Assembly: GCA_022820805.1 (NCBI GenBank)
Contig: JAJEEV010000041.1
Coordinates: forward strand, 62,001-126,000
DNA from: Acidimicrobiia bacterium
GTDB lineage: Bacteria > Actinomycetota > Acidimicrobiia > Acidimicrobiales > Aldehydirespiratoraceae
Length of the DNA stretch: 64,000 nucleotides
Direction: 5' to 3'
Shown: piece by piece, positions 8,377 to 16,370 of the stretch
Numbering within the stretch: position 1 is the stretch's first letter
Layout of the letters: each line of letters starts with the position of its first letter
Translations under genes and position numbers: made by a program
The notes under the pieces: generated by a model
The model's input: the letters and a program-made list of their open reading frames with translations, nothing else
The model's database searches: none
What the model was told of the DNA's origin: nothing

Positions 8377-9357
8377 CTAGCCGGCGGAGGGCGCCAGGGC
8401 CCTCACCACCTCGAAGGGGTCGATGCCCTCGGCCGGCAGCACCATGGGCGCCGGGCAGGTCACGCCGTTGTCCATGAAGCGCTGGATGTGCCGGCGGCAC
8501 TCGTCGGGTGAGCCGTGCACCAGCAGCTCGTCCACCACCTGCTCCGGGATCTTGTCCAGCGAGCCCCGACGGTCGCCCGCATCCCACTGGTCCCAATGCT
8601 CGCCGAGGGCGTCGGTCCGCCCGAGCCAGGCGTGGAAGGCCCGGTAGACGGGCACGTTGATGTAGGCAGCGAGCAGCCGCCGTCCCGCGGTCACGGCTGC
8701 CTGCCGGTCGGGCGTGGGCATTACGAAGATGCGGGCCACGACCTCGGCCGTCGGGCTCTCGTCCCTGATGATGCCGCAGACCCTCGTGACGTCGGACGCC
8801 GACAGCCAGTTGATGATGGCACCGTCGCTCTCGCGGGCCGCTAGTCGCAGCATTCGCTCGCGGAGGGCGGCCACGAAGATCGGCACCGGCTCGTTGACGG
8901 GGACCCCGAGCCGGAATCCCCGCACCGAGAACGTGTCGTAGTCCTCGGTGACCTTCTCGCCGCTGAGGGCGGCGCGCAGGAAGCGGACCGTGTCCTGCAC
9001 CCGCTTGTAGGGCCGGTCGAAATCGACCGCGTTCCAGTCGCCGACGATGACGGCCGACGACGTGCCGATGCCGAGGACGAAGCGTCCCGGAGCGGCGGAG
9101 GCCAGGGATGCCGCCGACTGGGCCAGCAGGGCCGGACCGCGGGTGTTGGCGGGCACGACCGCCGTTCCGAGCCGCAGAGCCGGAGCCCACACCGAGGCGA
9201 GAGCGAGGGTGGTGAAGCCGTCGAAGCCGTTGGCCTCCGACGACAAGACGTCGGTGTAGCCCAGGTCGACGAGCTCCTCGAAGGACGCTCGCTGGGCGTG
9301 CAGGGGCCCCATGAAGGGGACCGTGATGCCGTGGCGCTGGGTCGGCGTCTCACTCAT
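8377..9357 (-). CDS. LLM-class F420-dependent oxidoreductase
   Basis: A 326-aa luciferase-like TIM barrel with FEELVDLGYTDVLSSEANGFDGFTTLALAS near the N-terminus, LRLGTAVVPANTRGPALLAQSAASL (around 66-90), and the C-terminal GSPDECRRHIQRFMDNGVTCPAPMVLP. These are typical of actinobacterial F420-linked family members with unknown substrates. It stands alone and is divergent from a small conserved-looking gene, with mirrored promoter sequences between them. F420 versus FMN use is inferred from the family only. Confidence 0.83.
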   Translation of the reverse strand: MSETPTQRHGITVPFMGPLHAQRASFEELVDLGYTDVLSSEANGFDGFTTLALASVWAPALRLGTAVVPANTRGPALLAQSAASLASAAPGRFVLGIGTSSAVIVGDWNAVDFDRPYKRVQDTVRFLRAALSGEKVTEDYDTFSVRGFRLGVPVNEPVPIFVAALRERMLRLAARESDGAIINWLSASDVTRVCGIIRDESPTAEVVARIFVMPTPDRQAAVTAGRRLLAAYINVPVYRAFHAWLGRTDALGEHWDQWDAGDRRGSLDKIPEQVVDELLVHGSPDECRRHIQRFMDNGVTCPAPMVLPAEGIDPFEVVRALAPSAG

Positions 9358-9359
9358 GC

Positions 9360-9393
9360 GGACAGGATGTCACACCCCCTGGCCATCATGTCC
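9360..9393. promoter_or_regulatory. Symmetric inverted repeat between divergent starts
   Basis: GGACAGGATG (9360-9369) and CATCATGTCC (9384-9393) are inverted repeats matching at 9 of 10 bases. Each arm lies exactly 2 nt from one of the divergent ATG codons (9357 and 9396). Each start therefore has a CATCNT box 6 nt upstream, a weak leaderless-type -10, and the repeat could also be an operator. Confidence 0.4.
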
Positions 9394-9395
9394 AC

Positions 9396-9590
9396 ATGAC
9401 CGATCAACTGGTTCTCATAGACATCATCACCCCCGGCCAGCCCGACTCGCAGCAGAGCTGGCAGCTCGACTCGACCACATGCGAGATCGGCCGGCGCGGC
9501 GTGGCCCGGGCCCGCAGAGCCCTGCAGGCCGCCCGTACCCCGGCCCAGGCCGCTACCGTCGACGGCAGCGACCTCCCCGCCGCAGCCTGA
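9396..9590 (+). CDS. Small hypothetical protein (64 aa)
   Basis: MTDQLVLIDIITPG, then WQLDSTTCEIGRRGVARARRALQAAR and a short Ala-rich tail. The central stretch looks like a single basic amphipathic helix. Similar short proteins with a W-x-LD-x-x-T-x-x-x-GRRG-x-x-x-AR-x-AL pattern seem familiar to me from actinobacterial genomes, but I cannot assign a function. It is divergent from an F420-type oxidoreductase and shares the mirrored promoter region. Confidence 0.55.
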   Translation: MTDQLVLIDIITPGQPDSQQSWQLDSTTCEIGRRGVARARRALQAARTPAQAATVDGSDLPAAA

Positions 9591-9710
9591 TCCCGGGCGC
9601 GAGCACCCAATCGCACCGGCCCCGCCGGCCGGAGGCCACCGTTAGTCGCAATCAACCGCGCCCCCGGGCGACCGCGCCCCGGCCGGCCTCACACCAGGAG
9701 AGCATCCGCT

Positions 9711-10436
9711 ATGAGCGCTCCATCGCCCAGAGCACTGCCGCCCGTCCGCCTCCGGCGGCTGAGGGCTGGACGCGAGCAGGACAGTCGATCTCGCCGGTGG
9801 CGAACGGGCGCGGCGGGTGTCCTAGTGCTGGTGGTCGCCAGCTCATGTGGCACCGGAGCCCGCGACCCCGGTGCCACAACCGGGGACCGGACCGGGGCAG
9901 GAGCTCTCGGACCCGCGGAGGGTGTTGCTGGTGCACGCGCACCGCCGACGGAGCCCGCCGCCGGCAACGATGCCGCCGGCAGCGTCAGGGGTGGGGGCGA
10001 CTGGACTCCCAACGCCACCGTCGAGCGGGTCGTCGACGGCGACACCATCGACGTGATGATCGGGGGTCGCCGTGAGACCGTGCGTCTCATCGGGATCGAC
10101 GCTCCCGAGTCGGTGGCGCCCACCCGCCCGGTGCAGTGCTTCGGCAAGGAGGCGTCGCTGCATCTCGAGGCCGTGCTCCCGGCCGGGACGGAGATCACTC
10201 TGGTGCGCGACGTCGAGGTCCGTGACGTCTACCAGCGTCTCCTTGGCTATGTGGTGCGATCGGGCGACGGCCTGTTCGTCAATCTGGAACTGGTCGCGGC
10301 CGGCTACGCCGCGGTGCTGAACTACCCGCCGAACGATCACTATGCCGATGTCCTGAGCCTCGCCGAGGCGGGCGCGGTCGCAGCTGGTCGCGGCCTGTGG
10401 GGCCAGTGCGGCGGCCCTGACGTCCCGCTGGAGTGA
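9711..10436 (+). CDS. Thermonuclease-family (SNase-like) lipoprotein
   Basis: A 241-aa secreted or anchored nuclease. A basic N-terminus leads into GVLVLVVASSC, a lipobox with C46, so it is probably lipidated after export. A low-complexity Gly/Ala/Pro linker follows, then a staphylococcal-nuclease OB-fold domain from about residue 102. The expected catalytic residues are R126 and E133 (VRLIGIDAPE) and R176 (QRLLGYV), with VDGDTID at 108-114 as calcium-binding region. AGGAGAG is the ribosome binding site, about 10 nt before the ATG. Likely role: extracellular Ca-dependent DNA/RNA hydrolysis. Confidence 0.87.
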   Translation: MSAPSPRALPPVRLRRLRAGREQDSRSRRWRTGAAGVLVLVVASSCGTGARDPGATTGDRTGAGALGPAEGVAGARAPPTEPAAGNDAAGSVRGGGDWTPNATVERVVDGDTIDVMIGGRRETVRLIGIDAPESVAPTRPVQCFGKEASLHLEAVLPAGTEITLVRDVEVRDVYQRLLGYVVRSGDGLFVNLELVAAGYAAVLNYPPNDHYADVLSLAEAGAVAAGRGLWGQCGGPDVPLE

Positions 10437-10488
10437 GGCTCGGTACCGGCCGGCATGGCGTCGGGTGAGAGGCGGCCCGACAGTCAGA

Positions 10489-10494
10489 TACCGT
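10489..10494 (+). promoter_or_regulatory. -10 box (TACCGT) of leaderless YdjC-like gene
   Basis: TACCGT lies 7 nt before the GTG at 10502; no Shine-Dalgarno sequence. Confidence 0.55.
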
Positions 10495-10501
10495 CAAGGG
10501 C

Positions 10502-11341
10502 GTGGAATCGCTGGTAGAGCGCCTCGGGCACCCGCCTGACGCGAAGCTCGTGATCGTCAGCGCCGACCGCATCGGCACCACCCACTCCTCCACGGCCGGC
10601 GGCTATCAGGCGCTGCGGGAGGGAGCCGCGACGACCGGCACGATCGTCATGCCCGGAGTCTGGGCGCGGCACGCGGCCGAGCTCTACCGGGGAGAGGACC
10701 TCGGCGTCCACCTGACGCTCAATTCCGAGCTCGACTGCTTCCGGTGGGGGCCGATTACCAACGCCCCGAGCCTTCTCGACGGCGACGGCGGGTTTCCCCG
10801 GACGCTGCACGACCTGTGGGATCACGCGGATCTCGACGAGGTCCGGCGCGAGTGCCGGGCCCAACTCGAGCGGGCCGTGCTGTGGGGGTTCGACGTCACT
10901 CACCTGACCACGCACATGGCTGCCCTGCAGCAGCGGCCGGAGTTCTTCGACGTGCTGATGGACCTCGCGGCGTCGTTCGACCTGCCGGTGCGGCTCGAGG
11001 GCCCCGAGGTCGAGGCCAACGCGGGATTCCCGTTCCGGTCACTGGCAGAGTCTGAGGGAATCGTCTTCCCGGACCACTTCCGGCTCGTGCGGGGAAACGC
11101 CCGACATCACGTCTCCGAGCAACTGGCCGACCTTGCGCCCGGGGTCACCGAGCTGTCCCTCTGTCCTGCGCTCGACGAGCCCGAGATCCACGCCATCGAT
11201 CCCACCGCTGCCGGCCGGGTCGACGACCTCGTGCTGGCTCTGTCCGGCGACATGGCCGAACTCATCGAGCGGTCCGGCGCCATCACGGTCGGGTACCGCG
11301 CTCTTCGCAGCGCCCAGAGGAGGGCCCGGCACCGGATCTGA
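10502..11341 (+). CDS. YdjC/ChbG-like carbohydrate deacetylase family protein
   Basis: A 279-aa protein with the layout of YdjC/ChbG deacetylases: a strand VIVSAD, then STAGGYQALREGAATTGTIVMPG, the metal-site motif DLGVHLTLNSE, and THLTTHMAAL. In characterised members the first motif usually reads ADDFG and supplies a metal-ligand aspartate; here it reads ADRIG, so the second Asp is replaced by Arg. The histidines are kept. It may still deacetylate a small sugar or act on another substrate. Start GTG is supported by the -10 box. Confidence 0.75.
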   Translation: MESLVERLGHPPDAKLVIVSADRIGTTHSSTAGGYQALREGAATTGTIVMPGVWARHAAELYRGEDLGVHLTLNSELDCFRWGPITNAPSLLDGDGGFPRTLHDLWDHADLDEVRRECRAQLERAVLWGFDVTHLTTHMAALQQRPEFFDVLMDLAASFDLPVRLEGPEVEANAGFPFRSLAESEGIVFPDHFRLVRGNARHHVSEQLADLAPGVTELSLCPALDEPEIHAIDPTAAGRVDDLVLALSGDMAELIERSGAITVGYRALRSAQRRARHRI

Positions 11342-11362
11342 CGCTGCGGCACGCGCCCGCTC

Positions 11363-11737
11363 TCAGCGCAGAGCGGCCAGTGCCTCCCCGAGAGCGGCCG
11401 ACCGAAGCAGCGGGCGCCACCCGTCGAACATCAGCACCTGGTCTCCCTCGAGCTTCATCCGGCCCGACATGTAGGCCGCCTCCACCGACAGGTCGCCCCG
11501 CCAGACCTCCATGAAGTCCGCATACGTGCAGCCGACGACCACATCAGGCTGCGGGTGGCGTCCCGCCGACACCCGCACCCGGCCGGCCTCCACGACCGCA
11601 ACGAAGGCGACCGCGCCCCCGGGTGCGCCGCTCACAGTGATCTGGGCCACTCCGTCGGCCGCGTCGCCGGCATCGACAGCCTCCAGAGCCGAATCGACGG
11701 CTTGCAACCAGCCGCCTTCCAGAGGCTCGGAGGCCAT
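11363..11737 (-). CDS. SCP2-like sterol-carrier-fold protein
   Basis: A 124-aa protein with the SCP2-like fold pattern: an amphipathic N-terminal segment, AQITVSGAPGGAVAFVAVVEAGRVRV strands, then PDVVVGCTYADFMEVWRGDLSVEAAYMSGRMKLEGD, the typical 'SCP2 sterol-binding' segment, and a C-terminal helix. It starts one base after the mca stop (TGACATG), so both are translated together. Related folds occur in mycothiol-dependent enzymes such as maleylpyruvate isomerase, which may explain the pairing with mca. Ligand unknown. Confidence 0.75.
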   Translation of the reverse strand: MASEPLEGGWLQAVDSALEAVDAGDAADGVAQITVSGAPGGAVAFVAVVEAGRVRVSAGRHPQPDVVVGCTYADFMEVWRGDLSVEAAYMSGRMKLEGDQVLMFDGWRPLLRSAALGEALAALR

Positions 11738-11738
11738 G

Positions 11739-12620
11739 TCAGCCGGTATCGCCCGGCGGCCGCAGCCCCGCGAACAGATCACGCTCCGGCAGCGACTCGG
11801 GCTGCGGTCCGCGGGCCAGCACGTAGTCGTCGTATGGATGGATCGATCGCTCCACTTCGGCCGGCAACCCGAACCAGAACGTCGACTCCGGGTCGATCTG
11901 GGTGGCGTGGGCCAGCAGACCCTCGATGCGCGCGTCGATGAACCCGTCCACCGGAACCTGGGTGGTGATCTTGTCGTCGGTGGACGGCCGCTTGAACCAC
12001 CACTCGTTGTACGGCGACTCCAGGCCGAGATCCTGGAACGCCTGGTGGCGCTCCTCGATGCGCTTGCGCGACCACAGGGTGTAGTAGAGCTTGGCCGGGG
12101 ACCAGGGCTCGCCCAGATCCGGGCGATACTCAGGGTCGCCGGCTCGTTCGAAGGCGGGAACGGAGACGTCGTGGACCCGTATGTGGTCCGGATGCATGTA
12201 GCCGCCCTGGTCCTCGGGATAGGTGACGATGACGTGGGGCCGGTGGCGGCGGATCAGGGCCACCAGCCGGGCCACCGCCTCCTCCATGTCGGCCCTGGCG
12301 AAGCAGTCGGGATGGTTGTTGGCCTCCGATCCCTCCATGCCCGAGTCGCGATAACCGAGCATCTCCACCTGCTCGTAGCCGATGACCTCGGCCGCCCGGG
12401 CCAGCTCCGCGGCCCGTATCTCGGCCAGCTTGTCGGCCATCGAGGGACCGTCGAGCGCCGGGTTGAGGATCTCTCCCTCCTCGCCGCCGGTGCAGCACAC
12501 CAGCACGGTGCGCACCCCCTCGGCGTGGTAGCGGGCCACCGTGGGCGCACCCTTGGACGCCTCGTCATCGGGATGCGCGTGGACGGTGAGCAGGCAGAGC
12601 CGTTCGGGCGGAGTCGCCAT
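11739..12620 (-). CDS. mca: Mycothiol S-conjugate amidase (Mca)
   Basis: A 293-aa PIG-L/LmbE-family zinc amidase. VHAHPDDEASKG (13-24) carries the zinc-binding AHPDDE motif, TGGEEGEILNPALD matches the Mca consensus, and HPDH (143-146) supplies the third ligand. The C-terminal LLAHATQIDPES and WSPAKLYYT segments are characteristic of Mca as opposed to MshB. Mca cleaves mycothiol-toxin conjugates to a mercapturic acid and GlcN-Ins, so the organism makes mycothiol. A leaderless-type box precedes the ATG. The downstream SCP2-like gene is coupled. Confidence 0.92.
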   Translation of the reverse strand: MATPPERLCLLTVHAHPDDEASKGAPTVARYHAEGVRTVLVCCTGGEEGEILNPALDGPSMADKLAEIRAAELARAAEVIGYEQVEMLGYRDSGMEGSEANNHPDCFARADMEEAVARLVALIRRHRPHVIVTYPEDQGGYMHPDHIRVHDVSVPAFERAGDPEYRPDLGEPWSPAKLYYTLWSRKRIEERHQAFQDLGLESPYNEWWFKRPSTDDKITTQVPVDGFIDARIEGLLAHATQIDPESTFWFGLPAEVERSIHPYDDYVLARGPQPESLPERDLFAGLRPPGDTG

Positions 12621-12628
12621 GGCCGGTG

Positions 12629-12634
12629 AAGCTA
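12629..12634 (-). promoter_or_regulatory. -10 box (TAGCTT) of leaderless mca
   Basis: On the minus strand TAGCTT lies 8 nt before the mca ATG; it is the same hexamer as at nucS. Confidence 0.5.
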
Positions 12635-12673
12635 CCGCTGCGGCGCGCCCGAGCGCGCAGCTTCTCGGTGCTG

Positions 12674-13915
12674 CTAGGAGGCCGGCACCGCCGACCGGAG
12701 CGGTTCGAGGACCATTTCCGTGTCGTCATCGGCGTTGGTGAGCATCCAGCCGCAGATCTCGGCCAGGCGCTCGCGCCCCTCGTCGGGCCCACTGGCGATC
12801 AGAGCATCGCCGGACTCGATCTGGACCGCGCCGCGCGGCCGGTAGCGGTACTGGCCCCCGCGCCGGATGGCCAGCACCGTGAAGCCGGGCTCGATGTTCA
12901 GCCTCAGGCGGCCCAGCGTCTGGCCGTCAGCCTCCGAGCCCTTCGCCACCGGCACATGCACCACCACGTCCTCACTGTCGCCCAGCGCCACTGCCAGGAT
13001 CGGGTGGATCTGCTCCTGGCGCTCGATGATCCACACCATCTGCTGGGCCTGGTCGCCAAGATCCTCAGCGGCCTGGGACAGGTGCAGCAGGCCGCGCAGA
13101 CCCGGCTGGTCGACCTGCTCCCCGGCCGCCCGCAGCACCCACTCCTCGAGCCGATCCTTCATCTCGTCGAGACGGTCTTCGAGGTGGCGCACCTCGGCGG
13201 CCAGGCTCTCGTCTCGCAGCACCAGCGCCGAATACGCCAGACCGACGGCCACCTCCGAAAGGTCCTTCATCTCGACCAGCACGTTGGTGGCCCGCCGAAG
13301 ATCCGAGGCGCGGGGCCCGACGGGCTCCTTAGGCGGCGACCACTCCGGCGATCCCGCCAGGGCTCGCAGTTCGACGATCCCGTCGGGCGATCCCCTCAGG
13401 AACAGGACGTCGTCGGGCACGAGCACGGTCTCGCCGCCCACATCGGTGATCCATTCCCGCTCGCGGCGCACCGCCATCACCCGCATGCCCATCTTGGCCG
13501 GCATCTCGTGGTCGGCCAGGTGCCGGTGCGCGAGCAACGAACCGTCGGACACGAGCACCCGGTGCGACACCTCCTCGGCTGCGCTCAGCTCGGCCACCAA
13601 CTCGGGCGGGATGCCGACTCGGTGGGTGACGATCCGGGCGATGTCGACCGCGTCATTGGCGATGCGCTCGATGGCGGAGATCACCTGAAGCACCGACGAC
13701 ATGCCATCGGCGTCGCGCGGATGGCGGACTGCGAGAATGCACACCGCCCTCATGTCCTGGACGAGATGGCTCATGCGCTCCTCGAGTTCGCTCACCTCGT
13801 CGGCCATGTCGGGATCACCGAAATACAGCGCCGCGTAGGCGAGGTCCACCATCAACTCGGACGTGTCCTTGGCCTCCGCCAGCATCTCGCGCAGATTGCG
13901 AGGTCTGTCTTCCAT
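12674..13915 (-). CDS. PhoU/TrkA_C-domain regulatory protein (transport-associated)
   Basis: A 413-aa soluble protein made of two similar halves. Each half has a PhoU-like helical domain (about 1-95 and 215-310) followed by a TrkA_C (RCK_C) domain (about 110-190 and 320-400; for example GMRVMAVRREREWITDVGGETVLVPDDVLFLRG). TrkA_C domains bind small ligands and gate ion transporters. It starts 40 bp after the MgtE-type transporter gene, behind a good AGGAGA site, so it probably regulates that transporter. Direct evidence for the ligand is lacking. Confidence 0.85.
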   Translation of the reverse strand: MEDRPRNLREMLAEAKDTSELMVDLAYAALYFGDPDMADEVSELEERMSHLVQDMRAVCILAVRHPRDADGMSSVLQVISAIERIANDAVDIARIVTHRVGIPPELVAELSAAEEVSHRVLVSDGSLLAHRHLADHEMPAKMGMRVMAVRREREWITDVGGETVLVPDDVLFLRGSPDGIVELRALAGSPEWSPPKEPVGPRASDLRRATNVLVEMKDLSEVAVGLAYSALVLRDESLAAEVRHLEDRLDEMKDRLEEWVLRAAGEQVDQPGLRGLLHLSQAAEDLGDQAQQMVWIIERQEQIHPILAVALGDSEDVVVHVPVAKGSEADGQTLGRLRLNIEPGFTVLAIRRGGQYRYRPRGAVQIESGDALIASGPDEGRERLAEICGWMLTNADDDTEMVLEPLRSAVPAS

Positions 13916-13955
13916 CAGGTCTCCTCTGGATTCATCGTAGGTATCGCAGTGCCCC

Positions 13956-15194
13956 TCATGCCACGCCCACCACCACGACGGCGACGATCAGGGTGAAGGC
14001 CCCGACCAGGTCCAGTGATGAGGTGACCATGGGAATCCCGTATGTGTCCGGGTCCACCCCGAACCGCACCGCCGCGAGCGTCCCGTAATAGGCGACCACC
14101 ACCACCAGCACCGTGGCCAGCACACCCCCGAAGACGGCCACGCCCACCAGCTCCGCCATCGTGGGCCCTGCGTGACCGGTCAGGCCGCCCGCGGCGGATG
14201 CCACTAGCCCCAGGAGCGCGAACACCGGGATGGCCAGCGCGAACGTGGTGGCGAGGTCGACCCGGGCCGCTCCCGACGGCAGGGCTCCGGGCCGGACCAG
14301 ACCGAGGTGGAGCTTCGTGGACAGCCGGCTGGAGAGCACTCCGCCCAGCGCGCCGGCGGTGCTCAGATACCCGGGCAGCAGGACGAGCAGGACGGGAAAC
14401 TCGAGGAAGTCGTCGATGCGCTTCTCGACGGTGATGCCCGCCACCAGATCGAGCAACCCGGCAACGGCCAGCACCGGCAGCGACTCGCGGGTGATCGCCC
14501 GCAGATCCTCCATCCTGCTGCGCAACCCCCATAGTGCCGAAGCGACCGCCAGCACGGCGAGAGCCCAGGCCACCGACGGCGTGATGATGTCGACCCCGGC
14601 GAGTTCGGCCGCCACAACCAGCGAGGGAAGGGTCACCACGTCGCCGGCAACCGTGACCATTGGAGCCACGACGTTGTCGAGGTCCCAGCCGAAGCGGACC
14701 GCCCCGGCCGTGGTGGCCAGCGTGATGGCCAGCACGACGAATGCGGCCAGCAGGCACCCGAGCGCTGAGATCACCACGAAGTCGGCCAGGCTCATGGTCG
14801 GCGAGACGTTGAAGGCCAGCGCCGCTCCCTTGGCCATGACGGCCAAGGCCACACCGAGCACCAGGCTCAGGCCGACCGACGCGATGGCGTTCTGCATCAT
14901 GACCGAGTCCCGGCCTCCCGAGCGGAACGTCCCGGCGTGGATGGCAGTGCCGAGCCGGCTGCCCAGCGCGCCGAAGATGTTGCCCTTCACCGCGATCGCG
15001 GCCGGAACCAGGAGGAGCAGGCCCGGCAACTCCTCGAGGGTGTCGGTGATGGCTGCGAGGATCAGGCCGGCCACCAGGCTGGCGACGGCCGCCATCACCA
15101 GGGCGCCGAAGGCGCTCCGGACCGCGAGCAGGTCCCGCGCCCAGCGCGCCACCGCTCGCCTGAGCGTTACCAGGGTCCGACTGCGGGCGGCCAT
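13956..15194 (-). CDS. MgtE-type divalent cation transporter, duplicated membrane domain
   Basis: A 412-aa integral membrane protein with about ten hydrophobic segments. It contains two copies of the MgtE/SLC41 transmembrane domain: the first around AAIAVKGNIFGALGSRLGTAIH and the second around LLPGYLSTAGALGGVLSSRLSTKLHLG. There is no cytosolic N-domain or CBS domain, unlike classical MgtE; regulation may instead come from the adjacent PhoU/TrkA_C protein. Likely substrate Mg2+ or Co2+. A 16-bp inverted repeat touches the start codon. Confidence 0.87.
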   Translation of the reverse strand: MAARSRTLVTLRRAVARWARDLLAVRSAFGALVMAAVASLVAGLILAAITDTLEELPGLLLLVPAAIAVKGNIFGALGSRLGTAIHAGTFRSGGRDSVMMQNAIASVGLSLVLGVALAVMAKGAALAFNVSPTMSLADFVVISALGCLLAAFVVLAITLATTAGAVRFGWDLDNVVAPMVTVAGDVVTLPSLVVAAELAGVDIITPSVAWALAVLAVASALWGLRSRMEDLRAITRESLPVLAVAGLLDLVAGITVEKRIDDFLEFPVLLVLLPGYLSTAGALGGVLSSRLSTKLHLGLVRPGALPSGAARVDLATTFALAIPVFALLGLVASAAGGLTGHAGPTMAELVGVAVFGGVLATVLVVVVAYYGTLAAVRFGVDPDTYGIPMVTSSLDLVGAFTLIVAVVVVGVA

Positions 15195-15210
15195 GGAGCA
15201 AGTGTGCTCC
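15195..15210. promoter_or_regulatory. Inverted repeat directly before the MgtE-type start codon
   Basis: GGAGCA-AGTG-TGCTCC is a perfect 6-bp inverted repeat that abuts the start codon of the transporter. It could be an operator or a 5' hairpin covering the initiation region; its minus-strand arm also reads as a GGAGC ribosome binding site. Confidence 0.4.
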
Positions 15211-15244
15211 GTCAGAGGCAGGTTCAGCGCGATCCGGCCCGTCC

Positions 15245-15261
15245 CGCCTACCCGCTCGGCC
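15245..15261 (+). repeat. 17-bp sequence shared with the 7549 SDR promoter region
   Basis: Identical to 7512-7528 and likewise upstream of a TANNNT box. Confidence 0.35.
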
Positions 15262-15273
15262 CCCTGGGGTGGC

Positions 15274-15279
15274 TACCGT
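15274..15279 (+). promoter_or_regulatory. -10 box (TACCGT) of leaderless parA-like gene
   Basis: TACCGT lies 7 nt before the GTG at 15287 and indicates this start rather than the in-frame ATG at 15269, which would precede the box. Confidence 0.55.
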
Positions 15280-15286
15280 TCCAGAT

Positions 15287-16081
15287 GTGGCAGTGATCGC
15301 ACTGGTCAACCAGAAGGGCGGCGTCGGCAAGACGACCACCGCCCTGGGGCTGGCATCGGCAGCGTGGACGCGCCAGGTTCCGAGCCTCGTCATCGACCTG
15401 GACCCCCAGGGCAACGCCACGACCGGCCTGGGACTCTGGCAGCCAGCCGCGACCGTGGACGAGGCCTTGGAATCGGACCGTCCAGGGATCATCGAGGACC
15501 TGGCCCTGGCGTCGAGGTGGCCCGACGGCAATGGTCTCCCGCCGCGGATCGTGCCATCCACCCCGGCGCTGGCGGGGCGGGAGCGTCAGATGCTCTCCGA
15601 CACCGTCGGTGCTCAGGACAGGCTCCGGGTGGCCCTGTCGGGACACCAGAGCCTGGTACTGATCGACTGTCCCCCGTCGCTCGGCCTCCTGACGATCAAC
15701 GCCCTGTTCGCAGCCGACGCTGCCCTGGTCGTGACCGAGCCGAGTGCGTGGGCCTCCGACGGAGTCAGCGAGATCCTGCGGACCATCGACCGAGTCGCGG
15801 CCCGCAAGCCGGCAGGGCTCACAGTGGCGGGCGTCGCCGTGAACCGTCTCGCCCGGACCCGGGACTCGCGCTACTGGCATGAGCAGCTCATCGCCGACCA
15901 CGGCCGGTTGGTCCTGCCGCCCGTGCGCCTGCGGGCGGCAGTCGCGGAGGCTGCGGCCCGCTCGCTCCCGATCCACGCCCTTCCGCCCCGGCGGGGCGCA
16001 GCCGAGGCGTGCGCCGAGTTCGACGAGATCTACGATCGGGTGGTCGGTGAGGAACGTCCGGAGGACCGCAATGGCCTATGA
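15287..16081 (+). CDS. ParA-family (deviant Walker) ATPase
   Basis: A 264-aa ParA/Soj/MinD-type ATPase. The deviant Walker A motif is KGGVGKTT near residue 10, followed by VIDLDPQGNATTGLG (A' region) and LVLIDCPPSLGLLTINAL (Walker B). It lacks an N-terminal DNA-binding extension. No parB follows; instead a small membrane protein overlaps its end by 11 nt. It could position a cargo or membrane complex rather than segregate the chromosome, and the nearby topoisomerase genes make a chromosome role possible. Confidence 0.88.
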   Translation: MAVIALVNQKGGVGKTTTALGLASAAWTRQVPSLVIDLDPQGNATTGLGLWQPAATVDEALESDRPGIIEDLALASRWPDGNGLPPRIVPSTPALAGRERQMLSDTVGAQDRLRVALSGHQSLVLIDCPPSLGLLTINALFAADAALVVTEPSAWASDGVSEILRTIDRVAARKPAGLTVAGVAVNRLARTRDSRYWHEQLIADHGRLVLPPVRLRAAVAEAAARSLPIHALPPRRGAAEACAEFDEIYDRVVGEERPEDRNGL

Positions 16082-16337
16082 CCCGCAGCGCGACCGGCCC
16101 AGGCACCGGCCCGATCCCCAGGGCGCCGCGGCCGTCGACTCGATCCTCGACTCCGAGGTGGCTGTGCCGCCGCGGCCTGCCCACGAGCCCGAAGCCGTGC
16201 CTGTCGCGGGGGCAGCACCGCAGCCAGCGGGCACCTGGAGCGACCGGCTGCTGTACTCCGCGGGAGTCTCGACCCTGCTCGGCGCGGGGGCCGTCCTTGT
16301 GACGCTGTGGTGGTTGTGGAGGCGCTTGAGGCGCTGA
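16071..16337 (+). CDS. Small single-pass membrane protein, ParA-associated
   Basis: An 88-aa protein. It has a charged, Pro-rich N-terminal two-thirds, then one hydrophobic segment (LLYSAGVSTLLGAGAVLVTLWWLW) and a basic WRRLRR end, so it is probably tail-anchored. The ATG at 16071 follows GGAGG by 5 nt and overlaps the ParA-like gene by 11 nt. I do not recognise the family. Tight coupling suggests it is the membrane partner of the ATPase. Confidence 0.7.
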   Translation: MAYDPQRDRPRHRPDPQGAAAVDSILDSEVAVPPRPAHEPEAVPVAGAAPQPAGTWSDRLLYSAGVSTLLGAGAVLVTLWWLWRRLRR

Positions 16338-16370
16338 GGCCCCTCGGCAGGGCTCTAGCTCACCCGCATC

